Origin: an uncultured Alphaproteobacteria bacterium | Lineage (GTDB): Bacteria > Pseudomonadota > Alphaproteobacteria > Rhodobacterales > Rhodobacteraceae | NCBI GenBank assembly: GCA_902578545.1 | Contig: CACHDI010000002.1 | Span: forward strand, 124,001 to 188,000 | Reading direction: 5' to 3' | Length of the DNA: 64,000 bases | Part shown: piece after piece, positions 43,324-52,729 of the stretch | Layout of the letters: each line of letters begins with the position of its first letter | Numbering within the stretch: position 1 is the first letter of the stretch | Made by a program: the position numbers and the translations under genes | The notes under the pieces: generated by a model | Databases searched by the model: none | Seen by the model: the letters and a program-made list of their open reading frames with translations, nothing else | Told to the model about the DNA's origin: nothing

Positions 43324-44166
43324 TTATTTTTGTTGACTTGGGTGCCAAAAAGTAAATTGTTTTTCCATTAATGCTATAAATCCATAAAACAAACAACCAG
43401 CTAAAGCAGCTACAAAAATTTCTGCCCACACCATATCTAATGCAAATCTTCCCACTTCAGAAGATATACGAAATCCCATTCCTTTTATTGGAGAACCAAA
43501 AAATTCCGCCACAATTGCTCCTATTAGCGCTAAGGTTGAACAAATCTTCAATCCATTGAAAACAAACGGTAAAGCAGATGGTAACCTTAATTTAAAAAGA
43601 GTTTGCAAATAAGAAGCACTATACGTTTTCATTAAATCCTGTCGGCTTTTATCGATAATACTAAGTCCCTGAACAGTATTAACAAGCATAGGAAAAAAAA
43701 CCATTACTACAACTACAGCACATTTTGATTCCCAATCAAATCCAAACCACATAACAAAAATAGGCGCCATACCTACAATTGGTAAAGCTGAGACAAAGTT
43801 TCCCAAAGGAAGTAGGCCCCTCTTTAAAAAATGAAATTTATCAATAAGAATAGCTATTATGAAAGCTGAACCACATCCCAGTATGTAACCAGATAAGGCT
43901 CCTTTTATAAGGGTTTGTGTGAAATCTATCCAAAGTGTAGGAATTTCTTCTATAAATTTTGAACCTATTGCAGTAGGAGCAGGTAAAAGAACTGGATTGA
44001 TATTTAAACCTAAAACTATAAGTTCCCACATTATTAAGAAAATAATTCCAAAAAAAGTTGGAACAAAAAATCTTATCAAATTTGAATTATATTTTTTTGA
44101 CAGTATTGAGTTTAACCACCATCCTATAATCCAAATACCAAAAAATAACCAAAGATATAAATTCAT
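43324..44166 (-). CDS. ABC transporter permease (SsuC/ThiX type), second
   Basis: 280 residues, six to seven membrane helices, with the permease loop YSASYLQTLFKLRLPSALPF and VNGLKICSTLALIGAIVAEF (conserved EAA-type region) in the last third. It overlaps the other permease by 4 bases and is 58 bases before the binding-protein gene. The two permeases are alike in plan but differ in sequence, so they probably form a heterodimer. Confidence 0.87.
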   Translation of the reverse strand: MNLYLWLFFGIWIIGWWLNSILSKKYNSNLIRFFVPTFFGIIFLIMWELIVLGLNINPVLLPAPTAIGSKFIEEIPTLWIDFTQTLIKGALSGYILGCGSAFIIAILIDKFHFLKRGLLPLGNFVSALPIVGMAPIFVMWFGFDWESKCAVVVVMVFFPMLVNTVQGLSIIDKSRQDLMKTYSASYLQTLFKLRLPSALPFVFNGLKICSTLALIGAIVAEFFGSPIKGMGFRISSEVGRFALDMVWAEIFVAALAGCLFYGFIALMEKQFTFWHPSQQK

Positions 44167-45050
44167 GTTAGTATTGCCATCTTTTTAAGAGTATAATTTT
44201 GTATAAAATTAATAGTAATTACTAAAAAGGCAGCTAGGAATGCTGCAGTAAATAAAGCGCTCCATATCATTATAGTTTGTCCATAATAAGTGCCAGCAAG
44301 CATTCGAGCACCTAGACCAGCAATTGCCCCAGAGGGAAGTTCTCCTACTATAGCTCCTACTAAAGAAGCAGCAATACCTACTTTTAAAGAAGCAAATAAG
44401 TAAGGAACTGAGGAAGGAAAACGAAGTTTCCAAAGTAGCTGGTTTGAACTAGCAGACCATGTTCTCATTTGATCAATTTGCATTTGGTCAGGGGATCTTA
44501 AACCTTTAACCATTCCGACTACAACTGGGAAAAAAGATAAATACATTGATATTATAGCTTTGGGTAATAAACCAGTTACACCAACAGAGTTCATTACAAC
44601 TATTATCATAGGAGCTATTGCTAATATTGGAACAGTTTGGCTTGCTATAACCCACGGCATTACACTTAAGTCCATTGCCCTGTTATGAACTATACCTAAC
44701 GCTAGTAAAATTCCTAACACTGTACCAAGAAAAAAACCTGCCAATGTAGCCTCTAAAGTAATCCATCCATGATATACAAGCGAACGTTTTGATGTAATTT
44801 TTTTAAAAAAAACAGTATTTACAATTTCTTTTACAATCTGATGTGGTGTAGGCAATTTAGGTTTTTCAAGGTTCCAAGATTGAATTATTTTTTCTGTTGA
44901 ATTCAAATTTTTAAATTTTCTTTCAACTTTTTCAGTATTCATTGGAATGGCAATCAAATACCAAAAGATACCAATTACTGTTAAAATAAAAACTATTGGA
45001 AAAAAATTACTTCTAAAAAAAAGGCTATAAATAAAATTAAAGAACTTCAT
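44163..45050 (-). CDS. ABC transporter permease (SsuC/ThiX type), first
   Basis: 295 residues. An N-terminal membrane helix near residue 20 and a periplasmic stretch precede the core helices, which contain GFFLGTVLGILLALGI and the EAA-like loop TWSASSNQLLWKLRFPSSVP. It overlaps the ATPase by 14 bases and the other permease by 4, consistent with one operon. Paired with the ThiY-like protein it should import a small heterocyclic compound. Confidence 0.87.
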   Translation of the reverse strand: MKFFNFIYSLFFRSNFFPIVFILTVIGIFWYLIAIPMNTEKVERKFKNLNSTEKIIQSWNLEKPKLPTPHQIVKEIVNTVFFKKITSKRSLVYHGWITLEATLAGFFLGTVLGILLALGIVHNRAMDLSVMPWVIASQTVPILAIAPMIIVVMNSVGVTGLLPKAIISMYLSFFPVVVGMVKGLRSPDQMQIDQMRTWSASSNQLLWKLRFPSSVPYLFASLKVGIAASLVGAIVGELPSGAIAGLGARMLAGTYYGQTIMIWSALFTAAFLAAFLVITINFIQNYTLKKMAILT

Positions 45051-45810
45051 CTTGGTGTCCAGACTTTAAGCCTTCTCTAACTCTTTGAGCAATTTTAATA
45101 AATTCTTGACTATCTCTTATATTTAATTCTCTTTTATTAGGTAAAGTACTTTTTATAACATCTGTAATTCTTCCTGGCCTAGGTGACATAACAACAATTT
45201 TTGTCGAGAGAAAAACAGCTTCTGGAATGGAATGAGTAACAAAACATATTGTTTTTTTTGTTTGCATCCAAAGGTCAAGCAATTCACTATTAAGTCGATC
45301 TCTCACAATTTCATCAAGAGCCCCAAATGGTTCATCCATAAGTAAAATATTGGCATCAAATGCAAGAGCTCTTGCAATGGACGCACGTTGTTGCATCCCA
45401 CCAGAAAGTTGCCAAGGGAATTTTTTTTCAAATCCTTTCAACTCTACTAACTCAATTACTTTTTGAATTCTTTCCTTTTTTTCTGTTTGAGAATAGCCCA
45501 TTATTTCAAGTGGAAGTTTTATATTTCCTTCAACAGTTCGCCATGGATAAAGCCCTGCTGCTTGAAAAACATATCCATATTCTCTGTCTATTCTGGCATC
45601 ATCTGGGGACTTGCCATTTACGGTCAAATGACCTTTTGTAGGAATTTCAAGTGCAGCTATAGCTCTCAGTAAAGTGGTTTTGCCACACCCAGAAGGTCCT
45701 ATAAATGAAACGAAATCGCCTTCTTCAACCTCTAATGAAACATCCTTCAAAGCATGTACAGGACCATCATTAGTTTCAAATATAAGATCTACATCTTTTA
45801 CAGAAATCAT
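45037..45810 (-). CDS. ABC transporter ATP-binding protein (SsuB/ThiZ type)
   Basis: 257 residues. Walker A is GPSGCGKTTLLRAIAAL, the Q-loop is YVFQAAGLYPWRTVEGNI, the signature LSGGMQQRASIARALA, Walker B ILLMDEPFGALD and the H-loop VTHSIPEAVFLS. This sequence set is typical of nitrate/sulfonate/taurine and thiamine-precursor importers. It begins 19 bases after the dihydropyrimidinase stop and overlaps the first permease. Confidence 0.92.
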   Translation of the reverse strand: MISVKDVDLIFETNDGPVHALKDVSLEVEEGDFVSFIGPSGCGKTTLLRAIAALEIPTKGHLTVNGKSPDDARIDREYGYVFQAAGLYPWRTVEGNIKLPLEIMGYSQTEKKERIQKVIELVELKGFEKKFPWQLSGGMQQRASIARALAFDANILLMDEPFGALDEIVRDRLNSELLDLWMQTKKTICFVTHSIPEAVFLSTKIVVMSPRPGRITDVIKSTLPNKRELNIRDSQEFIKIAQRVREGLKSGHQDEVL

Positions 45811-45829
45811 ATAAGAACTAACCTAAAAA

Positions 45830-47290
45830 CTATATACCTGAAGGTATATTCAAAGGATCTCTTTCAACTTTTCTTGGGGAGTTTAGTTCTTTCCACTTTT
45901 TTAATGCCTCATGCACAGGAGGAAATCCTGGGCGAGGTATAAATTTACCTCTTCCAGGATTAGGCATTGAGTTCTTCCCCCATGCCCAAATCACTTCTCC
46001 CCTAGACATTGTGTATCTTGGTTGAGCATTTACCTTAAAACCTTCAAAAACATTATAATCAAGAACAGATTTATGACTTGCCACTGATATTGTTTTCGAT
46101 ATTTTTGGATCCCAAACAACAATATCTGCATCAGCACCTTCAACTAGGCTTCCTTTTCTAGGATAAACGTTGAGAATTTTTGCAATATTGGTTGAAGTAG
46201 CAGCAACAAACTCATTCCTAGTCAATCTTCCTGTTTCAACTCCTTTAGTCCATAAAACAGACATTCTTTCTTCCAAACCACCAGTACCATTTGGTATAAG
46301 AGTAAAATTATCAACACCCATTTTTTTCTGCTCAGTAGTGAATGCGGCATGATCGGTTGCGACCACCTGAAGGGAACCAGCTTGTAAACCAGCCCAAAGA
46401 CCATCTTGATGTATCTTATCTCTAAAAGGTGGTGACATTACTCTTCTTGCAGCGTATTCCCAATCTTTGTTAAGATATTCACTGTCATCAAGTGTGAGAA
46501 ACTGAATTAATGGTTCTCCATAAACTCTCATGCCTTTTTGTCTGGCTCTTCTTATTGCCTCATGACTTTGTTCGCAAGAAACGTGCACTACATAAAGTGG
46601 TACACCAGCAGCATCTGCTATCATAATAGCTCTATTAGTGGCTTCTCCTTCCACTTCTGGAGGACGTGAAAAAGAATGTCCTTCAGGACCAGTAATACCT
46701 AAATCAAGATATTTTTTTTGTAATTCAGCTACAATATCTCCATTTTCAGCATGAACCATTGGCAAGGCTCCAATAGCAGCACATCTCTGAAATGAAGCAT
46801 ACATTTCATCATCTTCGACCATAAGAGCGCCTTTATAAGCCATAAAATGTTTAAATGAATTCACACCCATCTCTAAAACTTTTGGCATTTCATTAAATAT
46901 TTGTTCATTCCAACCTGTTATAGCCATATGAAAACCAATATCAGAGCAGATTTGAGGTTTAGATTTTCTATGCCATTCATTAACTGCATTTACTAAACTA
47001 CCGTCTTCACCCGGAAGGCAAAAATCAACTAACATAGTTGTGCCCCCCACTGCGGCTGCCCAAGTACCAGACTCAAAAGTCTCAGCAGCTGTTGTTCCCA
47101 TGAATGGCATTTCCAAATGAGTATGTGGATCTATACCTCCTGGAATTACATATGCACCCTCTGCATCTACCACTTCATCACCAGCTAAATTGTTACCAAT
47201 TTGCTTTATGATTTCTCCCTCAATTAATATGTCTGATTTCCACTCACGATCAGCTGTTAAAATGGTTCCACCTTTGATGACTTTAGACAT
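45830..47290 (-). CDS. hydA: dihydropyrimidinase (hydantoinase)
   Basis: 486 residues. The metal site is PGGIDPHTHLEMPFMGT, the carboxylated lysine lies in NSFKHFMAYKGALMV, further ligands are in MVHAENGDIV and YVVHVSCEQSHEAI, and the aspartate is in VVATDHAAFTTEQK. The length and motifs match dihydropyrimidinases (hydrolysis of dihydrouracil and dihydrothymine to the carbamoyl amino acids). GGAGGATAA precedes its ATG. The gene sits between the carbamoylase and the ABC transporter ATPase. Confidence 0.94.
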   Translation of the reverse strand: MSKVIKGGTILTADREWKSDILIEGEIIKQIGNNLAGDEVVDAEGAYVIPGGIDPHTHLEMPFMGTTAAETFESGTWAAAVGGTTMLVDFCLPGEDGSLVNAVNEWHRKSKPQICSDIGFHMAITGWNEQIFNEMPKVLEMGVNSFKHFMAYKGALMVEDDEMYASFQRCAAIGALPMVHAENGDIVAELQKKYLDLGITGPEGHSFSRPPEVEGEATNRAIMIADAAGVPLYVVHVSCEQSHEAIRRARQKGMRVYGEPLIQFLTLDDSEYLNKDWEYAARRVMSPPFRDKIHQDGLWAGLQAGSLQVVATDHAAFTTEQKKMGVDNFTLIPNGTGGLEERMSVLWTKGVETGRLTRNEFVAATSTNIAKILNVYPRKGSLVEGADADIVVWDPKISKTISVASHKSVLDYNVFEGFKVNAQPRYTMSRGEVIWAWGKNSMPNPGRGKFIPRPGFPPVHEALKKWKELNSPRKVERDPLNIPSGI

Positions 47291-47311
47291 ATTTATCCTC
47301 CAAATAAAAAA

Positions 47312-48562
47312 TTAATCTGCTATTTCAGCAGTCTCCAAAACAGCATGAAATAAAACATTGCTGCCAGCAACCGCCCATTCCTGTGAAATTTCTTCAGCCT
47401 CATTATGGCTTAACCCATCAACACAGGGACACATTACCATAGCTGTTGGTGCAACTTTATTAATCCAACAAGCGTCATGCCCTGCACCAGAAATAATATC
47501 TCTATGTGAGTATCCTAATCTTTCAGCAGCATTTCTGATTTTAGATACGCATTCTTCATCAAAAGTTACTGGATCAAAATGCCCTACTTTCTCAATTTCT
47601 AATTTCAAATCAAGATCCTTACATATTGATTTTGCTCCTTCATGTAACCTTTTCTCCATATCATCTTGTGTATCAAACGATGGAGATCTGAAATCAATAG
47701 TAAATACTACCTTTCCTGGTATTATATTTCTACTGTTAGGATATACATCGCACTGGCCAACTGCTCCTACAGCATCAGGTTGGTGCCTCATTGCAATTTC
47801 ATGAACTAAATTAGTTATTTTTGCCATCCCTAATCCAGCATTTTTTCTCATAGGCATCGGTGTTGATCCTGTATGACTTTCCCTTCCAGTCAAAGTTACC
47901 TGCAGCCAATTTAAGCCTTGTCCTCTGGAAACCACTCCTATATCTTTGCCTTCTGCTTCTAATATTGGACCTTGTTCAATGTGTAACTCAAAAAATGCCT
48001 TCATTTTTCTGTTACCAACCTCTTCGTCACCAATCCAGCCTATTCTTTTAAGTTCATCACCAAACTTTTTTCCATCCGCATCTTCTTTTGCATAAGCCCA
48101 ATCTAGTGTATGGACCCCGGCAAATACCCCAGACGCCATCATGGGTGGAGCAAACCTAGTTCCTTCTTCATTTGTAAAATTTACTAGAACAATAGGATGT
48201 TTAGTTTTTATCCCCATGTCATCAAGGGATCTTATTAACTCTAAACCACCGAGAACGCCTAATACTCCATCATATTTTCCACCTGTAGGTTGGGTATCTA
48301 AATGGCTTCCTACATAAACAGGAAGTGCATCAGGATCAGTTCCTTCTCTACGAGCAAACATGGTACCCATTTTGTCAATTCCCATTAATAAATTTGCTTC
48401 ATCACACCATTTTTGGAAAAGAGCCCGACCTCTAGCATCTTCGTCAGTAAGTGTTTGTCTATTGTTTCCACCTGCTATACCAGGACCTATTTTTGCCATA
48501 TCCATTATAGTTTCCCAAAGCCGGTCACCATTTATTTTAAAATTTGATGCTAAATTTGCCAA
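47312..48562 (-). CDS. M20-family N-carbamoyl-beta-alanine/allantoate amidohydrolase
   Basis: 416 residues. Zinc ligands appear in GSHLDTQPTGGKYDGVLGVL, VNFTNEEGTRFAPPMM and FFELHIEQGPILEAEG, and GAGHDACWINKVAPTAMV is the C-terminal histidine region: the Zn-dependent hydantoinase/carbamoylase family. In this operon the likely job is N-carbamoyl-beta-alanine (or beta-aminoisobutyrate) hydrolysis, the last reductive pyrimidine step; allantoate amidohydrolase is a close relative and the window has no other candidate for that step. The start codon is TTG with AGGAG six bases before it, and no better start exists. Confidence 0.88.
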   Translation of the reverse strand: MANLASNFKINGDRLWETIMDMAKIGPGIAGGNNRQTLTDEDARGRALFQKWCDEANLLMGIDKMGTMFARREGTDPDALPVYVGSHLDTQPTGGKYDGVLGVLGGLELIRSLDDMGIKTKHPIVLVNFTNEEGTRFAPPMMASGVFAGVHTLDWAYAKEDADGKKFGDELKRIGWIGDEEVGNRKMKAFFELHIEQGPILEAEGKDIGVVSRGQGLNWLQVTLTGRESHTGSTPMPMRKNAGLGMAKITNLVHEIAMRHQPDAVGAVGQCDVYPNSRNIIPGKVVFTIDFRSPSFDTQDDMEKRLHEGAKSICKDLDLKLEIEKVGHFDPVTFDEECVSKIRNAAERLGYSHRDIISGAGHDACWINKVAPTAMVMCPCVDGLSHNEAEEISQEWAVAGSNVLFHAVLETAEIAD

Positions 48563-48588
48563 AATCTACTCCTACTTAAATAATTAAA

Positions 48589-49896
48589 TCACTCTGCAGC
48601 CTTTATAGACGAAGGGTTATTAGGATGAGTAGTCCAGTTTGCGTATACATCAGAAACTGTTTGTCCAGTTCTTTTGTCAATTTCTCCTGGCTCAAGATTC
48701 CTCATTGTAATGCAATTTTCTACAGGACAAACATTAATACACATATTACAGGCTACGCATTCTTCATCAATAACCTCAAATCCTCTTTCACCATTAATTG
48801 TTTTTGAAATTGCTTGATGAGAAGTGTCTTCACAAACAGCATAACACCTACCACACTTAATACATAGATCCTGATCAATTTGAGCTTTTGTAACATGGTT
48901 AAGGTTTAAATACTGCCAGTCAGTAACGTTAGAAATAGCTTTTCCTACAATTTCGCTCACTGAATTGATTTCTTTCTTTTTCATCCAATTAGATAAACCA
49001 GATGTTAACTCTGAAATAATACCAAAGCCATAGGTCATAGCAGCAGTACAGACTTGTACATTTCCAGCTCCCAGAGTAAGGAATTCTGCAGCATCCTTCC
49101 AAGTTGTTACACCACCAATTCCAGATATATCTTTGTTTTGTGTTTCTGGATCCCTCGCAATTTGAGATACCAAGTTTAAAGCTATTGGTTTTACTGCTGG
49201 TCCACAATATCCTCCGTGTGTCCCTTTTCCATCTATACTTGGTTCTGGGCTGAATGTATCCAAATTTACCGAAACTATAGATGCAACAGTATTAATCAAG
49301 CTTACTGCATCAGCTCCTCCCTTAAAAGCAGCTCTAGCTGGATATCTTATGTCAGTAATATTAGGGGTAAGTTTTACAATTACAGGCATACGAGTATTTG
49401 ATTTAACCCATCTGGTAACCATTTCGATATATTCTGGAACTTGACCAACTGCTGATCCCATACCCCTCTCACTCATTCCATGTGGACAACCAAAATTTAA
49501 TTCTAAGCCGTCAGCCTCAGTTTCTTCAACTTTAGGTAATATTGACTTCCAACAATCTTCCTCACAAGGAACCATTAAAGATACAATAACTGCACGATCA
49601 GGATAATCCTTTTTTACAATTTTAATTTCATCAAGATTTGTTTGCAGGGGTCGATCTGTAATTAATTCAATATTGTTCATTCCAAGAAGTCTTCGATCTG
49701 GGCCCCAAACAGCACCATAACGTGGGCCATTAACATTTACTATATTTGGATCAAGTCCTAATGTTTTCCAAACAACTCCACCCCAACCAGCTTCAAATGC
49801 TCTCCTTACATTATATTCTTTATCAGTAGGTGGAGCAGAAGCAAGCCAAAATGGATTAGGTGATTTAATTCCTAGAAATTCAGATTGAAGGTTCAT
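48589..49896 (-). CDS. preA: NAD-dependent dihydropyrimidine dehydrogenase subunit PreA
   Basis: 435 residues from the ATG at 49896, chosen for AAGGAA just upstream and because MNLQSEFLGIKSPNPFWLAS is the family start; a longer reading would begin inside preT. The FMN-barrel part contains APPTDKEYNVRRAFEAGWGG, LNFGCPHGMSERGMG and VKLTPNITDIRYPARA. The C-terminal ferredoxin domain has CIKCGRCYAVCEDTSH and CVACNMCINVCPVENC. With PreT it reduces uracil and thymine, the first step of the pathway encoded by this operon. Confidence 0.93.
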   Translation of the reverse strand: MNLQSEFLGIKSPNPFWLASAPPTDKEYNVRRAFEAGWGGVVWKTLGLDPNIVNVNGPRYGAVWGPDRRLLGMNNIELITDRPLQTNLDEIKIVKKDYPDRAVIVSLMVPCEEDCWKSILPKVEETEADGLELNFGCPHGMSERGMGSAVGQVPEYIEMVTRWVKSNTRMPVIVKLTPNITDIRYPARAAFKGGADAVSLINTVASIVSVNLDTFSPEPSIDGKGTHGGYCGPAVKPIALNLVSQIARDPETQNKDISGIGGVTTWKDAAEFLTLGAGNVQVCTAAMTYGFGIISELTSGLSNWMKKKEINSVSEIVGKAISNVTDWQYLNLNHVTKAQIDQDLCIKCGRCYAVCEDTSHQAISKTINGERGFEVIDEECVACNMCINVCPVENCITMRNLEPGEIDKRTGQTVSDVYANWTTHPNNPSSIKAAE

Positions 49897-49912
49897 AGCT
49901 AATTCCTTATTT

Positions 49913-51250
49913 TTAAAAAATTGATTTGTGTATGGCTTGAGCCGCATTCCTACCTTGAGCAACTGCAGAAACTGTTAGATCTTCTCCTTTATCAACACAA
50001 TCTCCACCTGCCCAAACATTTTCAACTGAAGTTTTACAGTTTTCGTCAATCATTATTTTTCCCTTATGAGACTTAAAAACATCAAGCAAATTGTTAAATT
50101 TTTGACCAATAGCGCAGAATATTTGATCAGCCTCTATAGAGAATGTTTGTTCAAGTTCTTTTAATTTTCCCGTATATTTATCAACCTCTGTATAGGATAA
50201 ATTTAACTTATGAATACCATTTTGTTTATAAATAGAGGTTGGAACAGCATTTGTAATAATTTTAACACCTTTTGAGGTAGCATTATTCTGTTCTTTTTTT
50301 GAAGCGCTCATGTTATCTAAATTTCTTCTATAAATTATCGTTACTTTTTCGGCTCCAAGCAACTGGGATTGAACTGCCGCATCAATAGCAGTCATGCCAC
50401 CACCAATTACAACTACATTTCTTCCAATTGGGAGTGATGAAAAATCTTTAACTTGTCTTAAATCAGCTATAAAATCAACTGCGTCCTCAACCAGTGGATC
50501 AGCACTGCTATCAATTGAAATTTTGTTAGTATCTTGAAGACCACAACCAATAAAAATCGCATCATAAGATTTTCTCAATTCATCAATACTAAAATCTTTA
50601 CCCAAAGTTTTATTATAATTGATTTGGATACCACCAATTTTTAATAACCATTCAATTTCTTTTGATGCAAAATCATCTACACTTTTATATGTAGCAATAC
50701 CATATTCATTTAAACCACCTGGTTTATTTTTGGACTCATATATTTCTACATTGTATCCTAACATTGCTAATCTATGTGAGCAGGCCAAGCCCGCTGGCCC
50801 AGAGCCAATAACTGCTATTTTCTTTCCATTACTTTCATTCCTAGTGTAAGGATGAATATTTTTCTCCATAATAGAATCTGTAGCATACCTCTGTAATCTC
50901 CCAATTTTTACTGGTTTACCTTCTGCGGCTTCTCTTACACAGGCTTCTTCACAAAGTGTTTCTGTAGGACAAACTCTAGCACACATACCACCTAAAATAT
51001 TTTGATCAAAAATTGTCTTGGCAGCCTCATCTTCCATTTCAGTTGAGATTTGACGAATAAAAAGTGGGATATTTATTTCTGTAGGGCAGGCAGAAATACA
51101 AGGAGCATCATAGCAGAAATAACACCTATCAGCCTCGACCTTAGCTTCATAATTAGTAAAACCTGGATAAGCATCTGAAAAGTTATTTAAATAATCTTCT
51201 TTTGATAGCCTTGAGGATACTATGCCTGGGGACAATTTTGTATTAGACAA
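49913..51250 (-). CDS. preT: NAD-dependent dihydropyrimidine dehydrogenase subunit PreT
   Basis: 445 residues. Two N-terminal [4Fe-4S] groups, CYFCYDAPCISACPTEI and CARVCPTETLCEEACVR, are followed by FAD (IAVIGSGPAGLACSHRLA) and NAD (GRNVVVIGGGMTAIDAAVQS) dinucleotide folds and the closing VWAGGDCVDKGEDLTVSAVA. This is the electron-input subunit, resembling GltD. The start is TTG at 51250 with AAGGAG about ten bases upstream. It opens the operon and is divergent from the amidase gene (93 bases apart). Confidence 0.92.
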   Translation of the reverse strand: MSNTKLSPGIVSSRLSKEDYLNNFSDAYPGFTNYEAKVEADRCYFCYDAPCISACPTEINIPLFIRQISTEMEDEAAKTIFDQNILGGMCARVCPTETLCEEACVREAAEGKPVKIGRLQRYATDSIMEKNIHPYTRNESNGKKIAVIGSGPAGLACSHRLAMLGYNVEIYESKNKPGGLNEYGIATYKSVDDFASKEIEWLLKIGGIQINYNKTLGKDFSIDELRKSYDAIFIGCGLQDTNKISIDSSADPLVEDAVDFIADLRQVKDFSSLPIGRNVVVIGGGMTAIDAAVQSQLLGAEKVTIIYRRNLDNMSASKKEQNNATSKGVKIITNAVPTSIYKQNGIHKLNLSYTEVDKYTGKLKELEQTFSIEADQIFCAIGQKFNNLLDVFKSHKGKIMIDENCKTSVENVWAGGDCVDKGEDLTVSAVAQGRNAAQAIHKSIF

Positions 51251-51343
51251 TTTTTAAAGCTCCTTAATTTTTTATAATATTAACAGTTTTTTTCTTTAAT
51301 TATAAGAGCTAAAGTATAATAAAAGTGATTATTGGGTAAAAAA

Positions 51344-52720
51344 ATGGATTTAACAGAGTTTTATGGATTTCAATTATCTGAAAAAATGCAAAAATTAGAA
51401 ATTACATCAGAGAAAATCTTAGAATCTTATATTAATAAAATAAAAAAAATTAATCCTAAATTGAATGCAATTGTATCTTTAAAAGATACTTCTTTACTGT
51501 TTGAGAATTGTAAAAAAATAGATGCATCCAGAAAAAAAGGAAAAAAATTAAAACCTCTTAGTGGATTACCCATTGCAATTAAAGATTTAGAAGAAACAAA
51601 AGATATAATAACTACTTATGGTTCTCTAATATATTCTCACTACAAACCCAAAAATGATAGCCCAATGGTTTCTAATTTGAGAAAAAGTGGCTTATTAATT
51701 ATTGGTAAAACTAACACCCCAGAATTTGGTGTAGGTGGACAAACATTCAATGAAGTTTTTGGAACTACTGCCAATCCATTTAACTTTAAAAAAACTGCAG
51801 GTGGATCAAGTGGGGGTGCTGCAGCTGCAGTACAATCTAAACTCATACCTTTTGCAGATGGATCAGACATGATGGGATCTTTGAGGACACCTTCATCATT
51901 CTGTGAAACATTCAGTATCAGACCAACTCCAGGACTTGTTCCCTCCAATTCAACTTTATCATATAAAATGCCAAGAATTTCAACTAATGGTGTGATTGCA
52001 AGACACCCTATGGATTTAGCCTTAATGCTAGATGGATGCATCGGAAAAAAAGCCTGTTTTGAAAAATTAATTCGAAATAAGTTTTCACTTAGAAAAGTTA
52101 CTGCTTGCATCCCCGAAAACTATCTGGAAAATATTTTAGTTGATAACAAAGTAACAAAACAATTTTATCAAAATATTGAGACATTTAAAAAGTTAGGTGT
52201 CAAAATTAAAAAAATAAATTTTGATTTTGAACCCAATCTTTTTTGGGATTCATGGATTGATCTGAGAAGTAAAATAATTTCTTTGAATCTCAAAAAAGAA
52301 TTTGATGAAAATTCTCATTTACTTAAAGATACGATTATTTGGGAAATTGAAAGAGGAAAAAAAATAACAGATGAAAGTATAAAAGTTGCCAAAAAAAAAC
52401 GTTCATATCTTACAAAAAAGATTAATGAAATATTAAGTACATTTAATTTTTTGATACTACCCTCAGCACAAGTATTTCCATTTGATAAAAATAATGCATT
52501 TCCTAAAACTATAAACAAAGTAAAAACTACTACATATCACCAATGGCTTGAAATTACGATATTACCTAGTCTAATAGGATTACCAGTCATCTCAATTCCA
52601 CATAATACTGGTAGCTGTAAGAAAGCATTAGCTACTCAATTTATAGGTGCCAAAAATGAAGATGATAGACTTCTTCAGTTCGCACTTAATCTTTTTAATA
52701 CTACCCAAAGCAAAATATAA
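51344..52720 (+). CDS. amidase-signature family hydrolase
   Basis: 458 residues. The first catalytic lysine is in LPIAIKDLEETKD, the cis-serine and nucleophile region in AGGSSGGAAAAVQS and DMMGSLRTPSSF, in which the usual GG before the serine reads MG. The family hydrolyses amides such as aryl amides, acetamide or Glu-tRNA-linked amides. The C-terminus has LPSLIGLPVISIPHN. The ATG at 51344 is used; a TTG 12 bases upstream is possible. It lies divergent from preT, so pyrimidine-derived amides are an open but unproven idea. It converges on sbmA with 9 bases between. Confidence 0.85.
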   Translation: MDLTEFYGFQLSEKMQKLEITSEKILESYINKIKKINPKLNAIVSLKDTSLLFENCKKIDASRKKGKKLKPLSGLPIAIKDLEETKDIITTYGSLIYSHYKPKNDSPMVSNLRKSGLLIIGKTNTPEFGVGGQTFNEVFGTTANPFNFKKTAGGSSGGAAAAVQSKLIPFADGSDMMGSLRTPSSFCETFSIRPTPGLVPSNSTLSYKMPRISTNGVIARHPMDLALMLDGCIGKKACFEKLIRNKFSLRKVTACIPENYLENILVDNKVTKQFYQNIETFKKLGVKIKKINFDFEPNLFWDSWIDLRSKIISLNLKKEFDENSHLLKDTIIWEIERGKKITDESIKVAKKKRSYLTKKINEILSTFNFLILPSAQVFPFDKNNAFPKTINKVKTTTYHQWLEITILPSLIGLPVISIPHNTGSCKKALATQFIGAKNEDDRLLQFALNLFNTTQSKI

Positions 52721-52729
52721 AAAAATAGA

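Noticed and set aside
47358-47804. A 148-codon plus-strand frame opposite the M20 amidohydrolase
   Set aside because: Shadow of a conserved zinc-hydrolase gene; no recognisable product.
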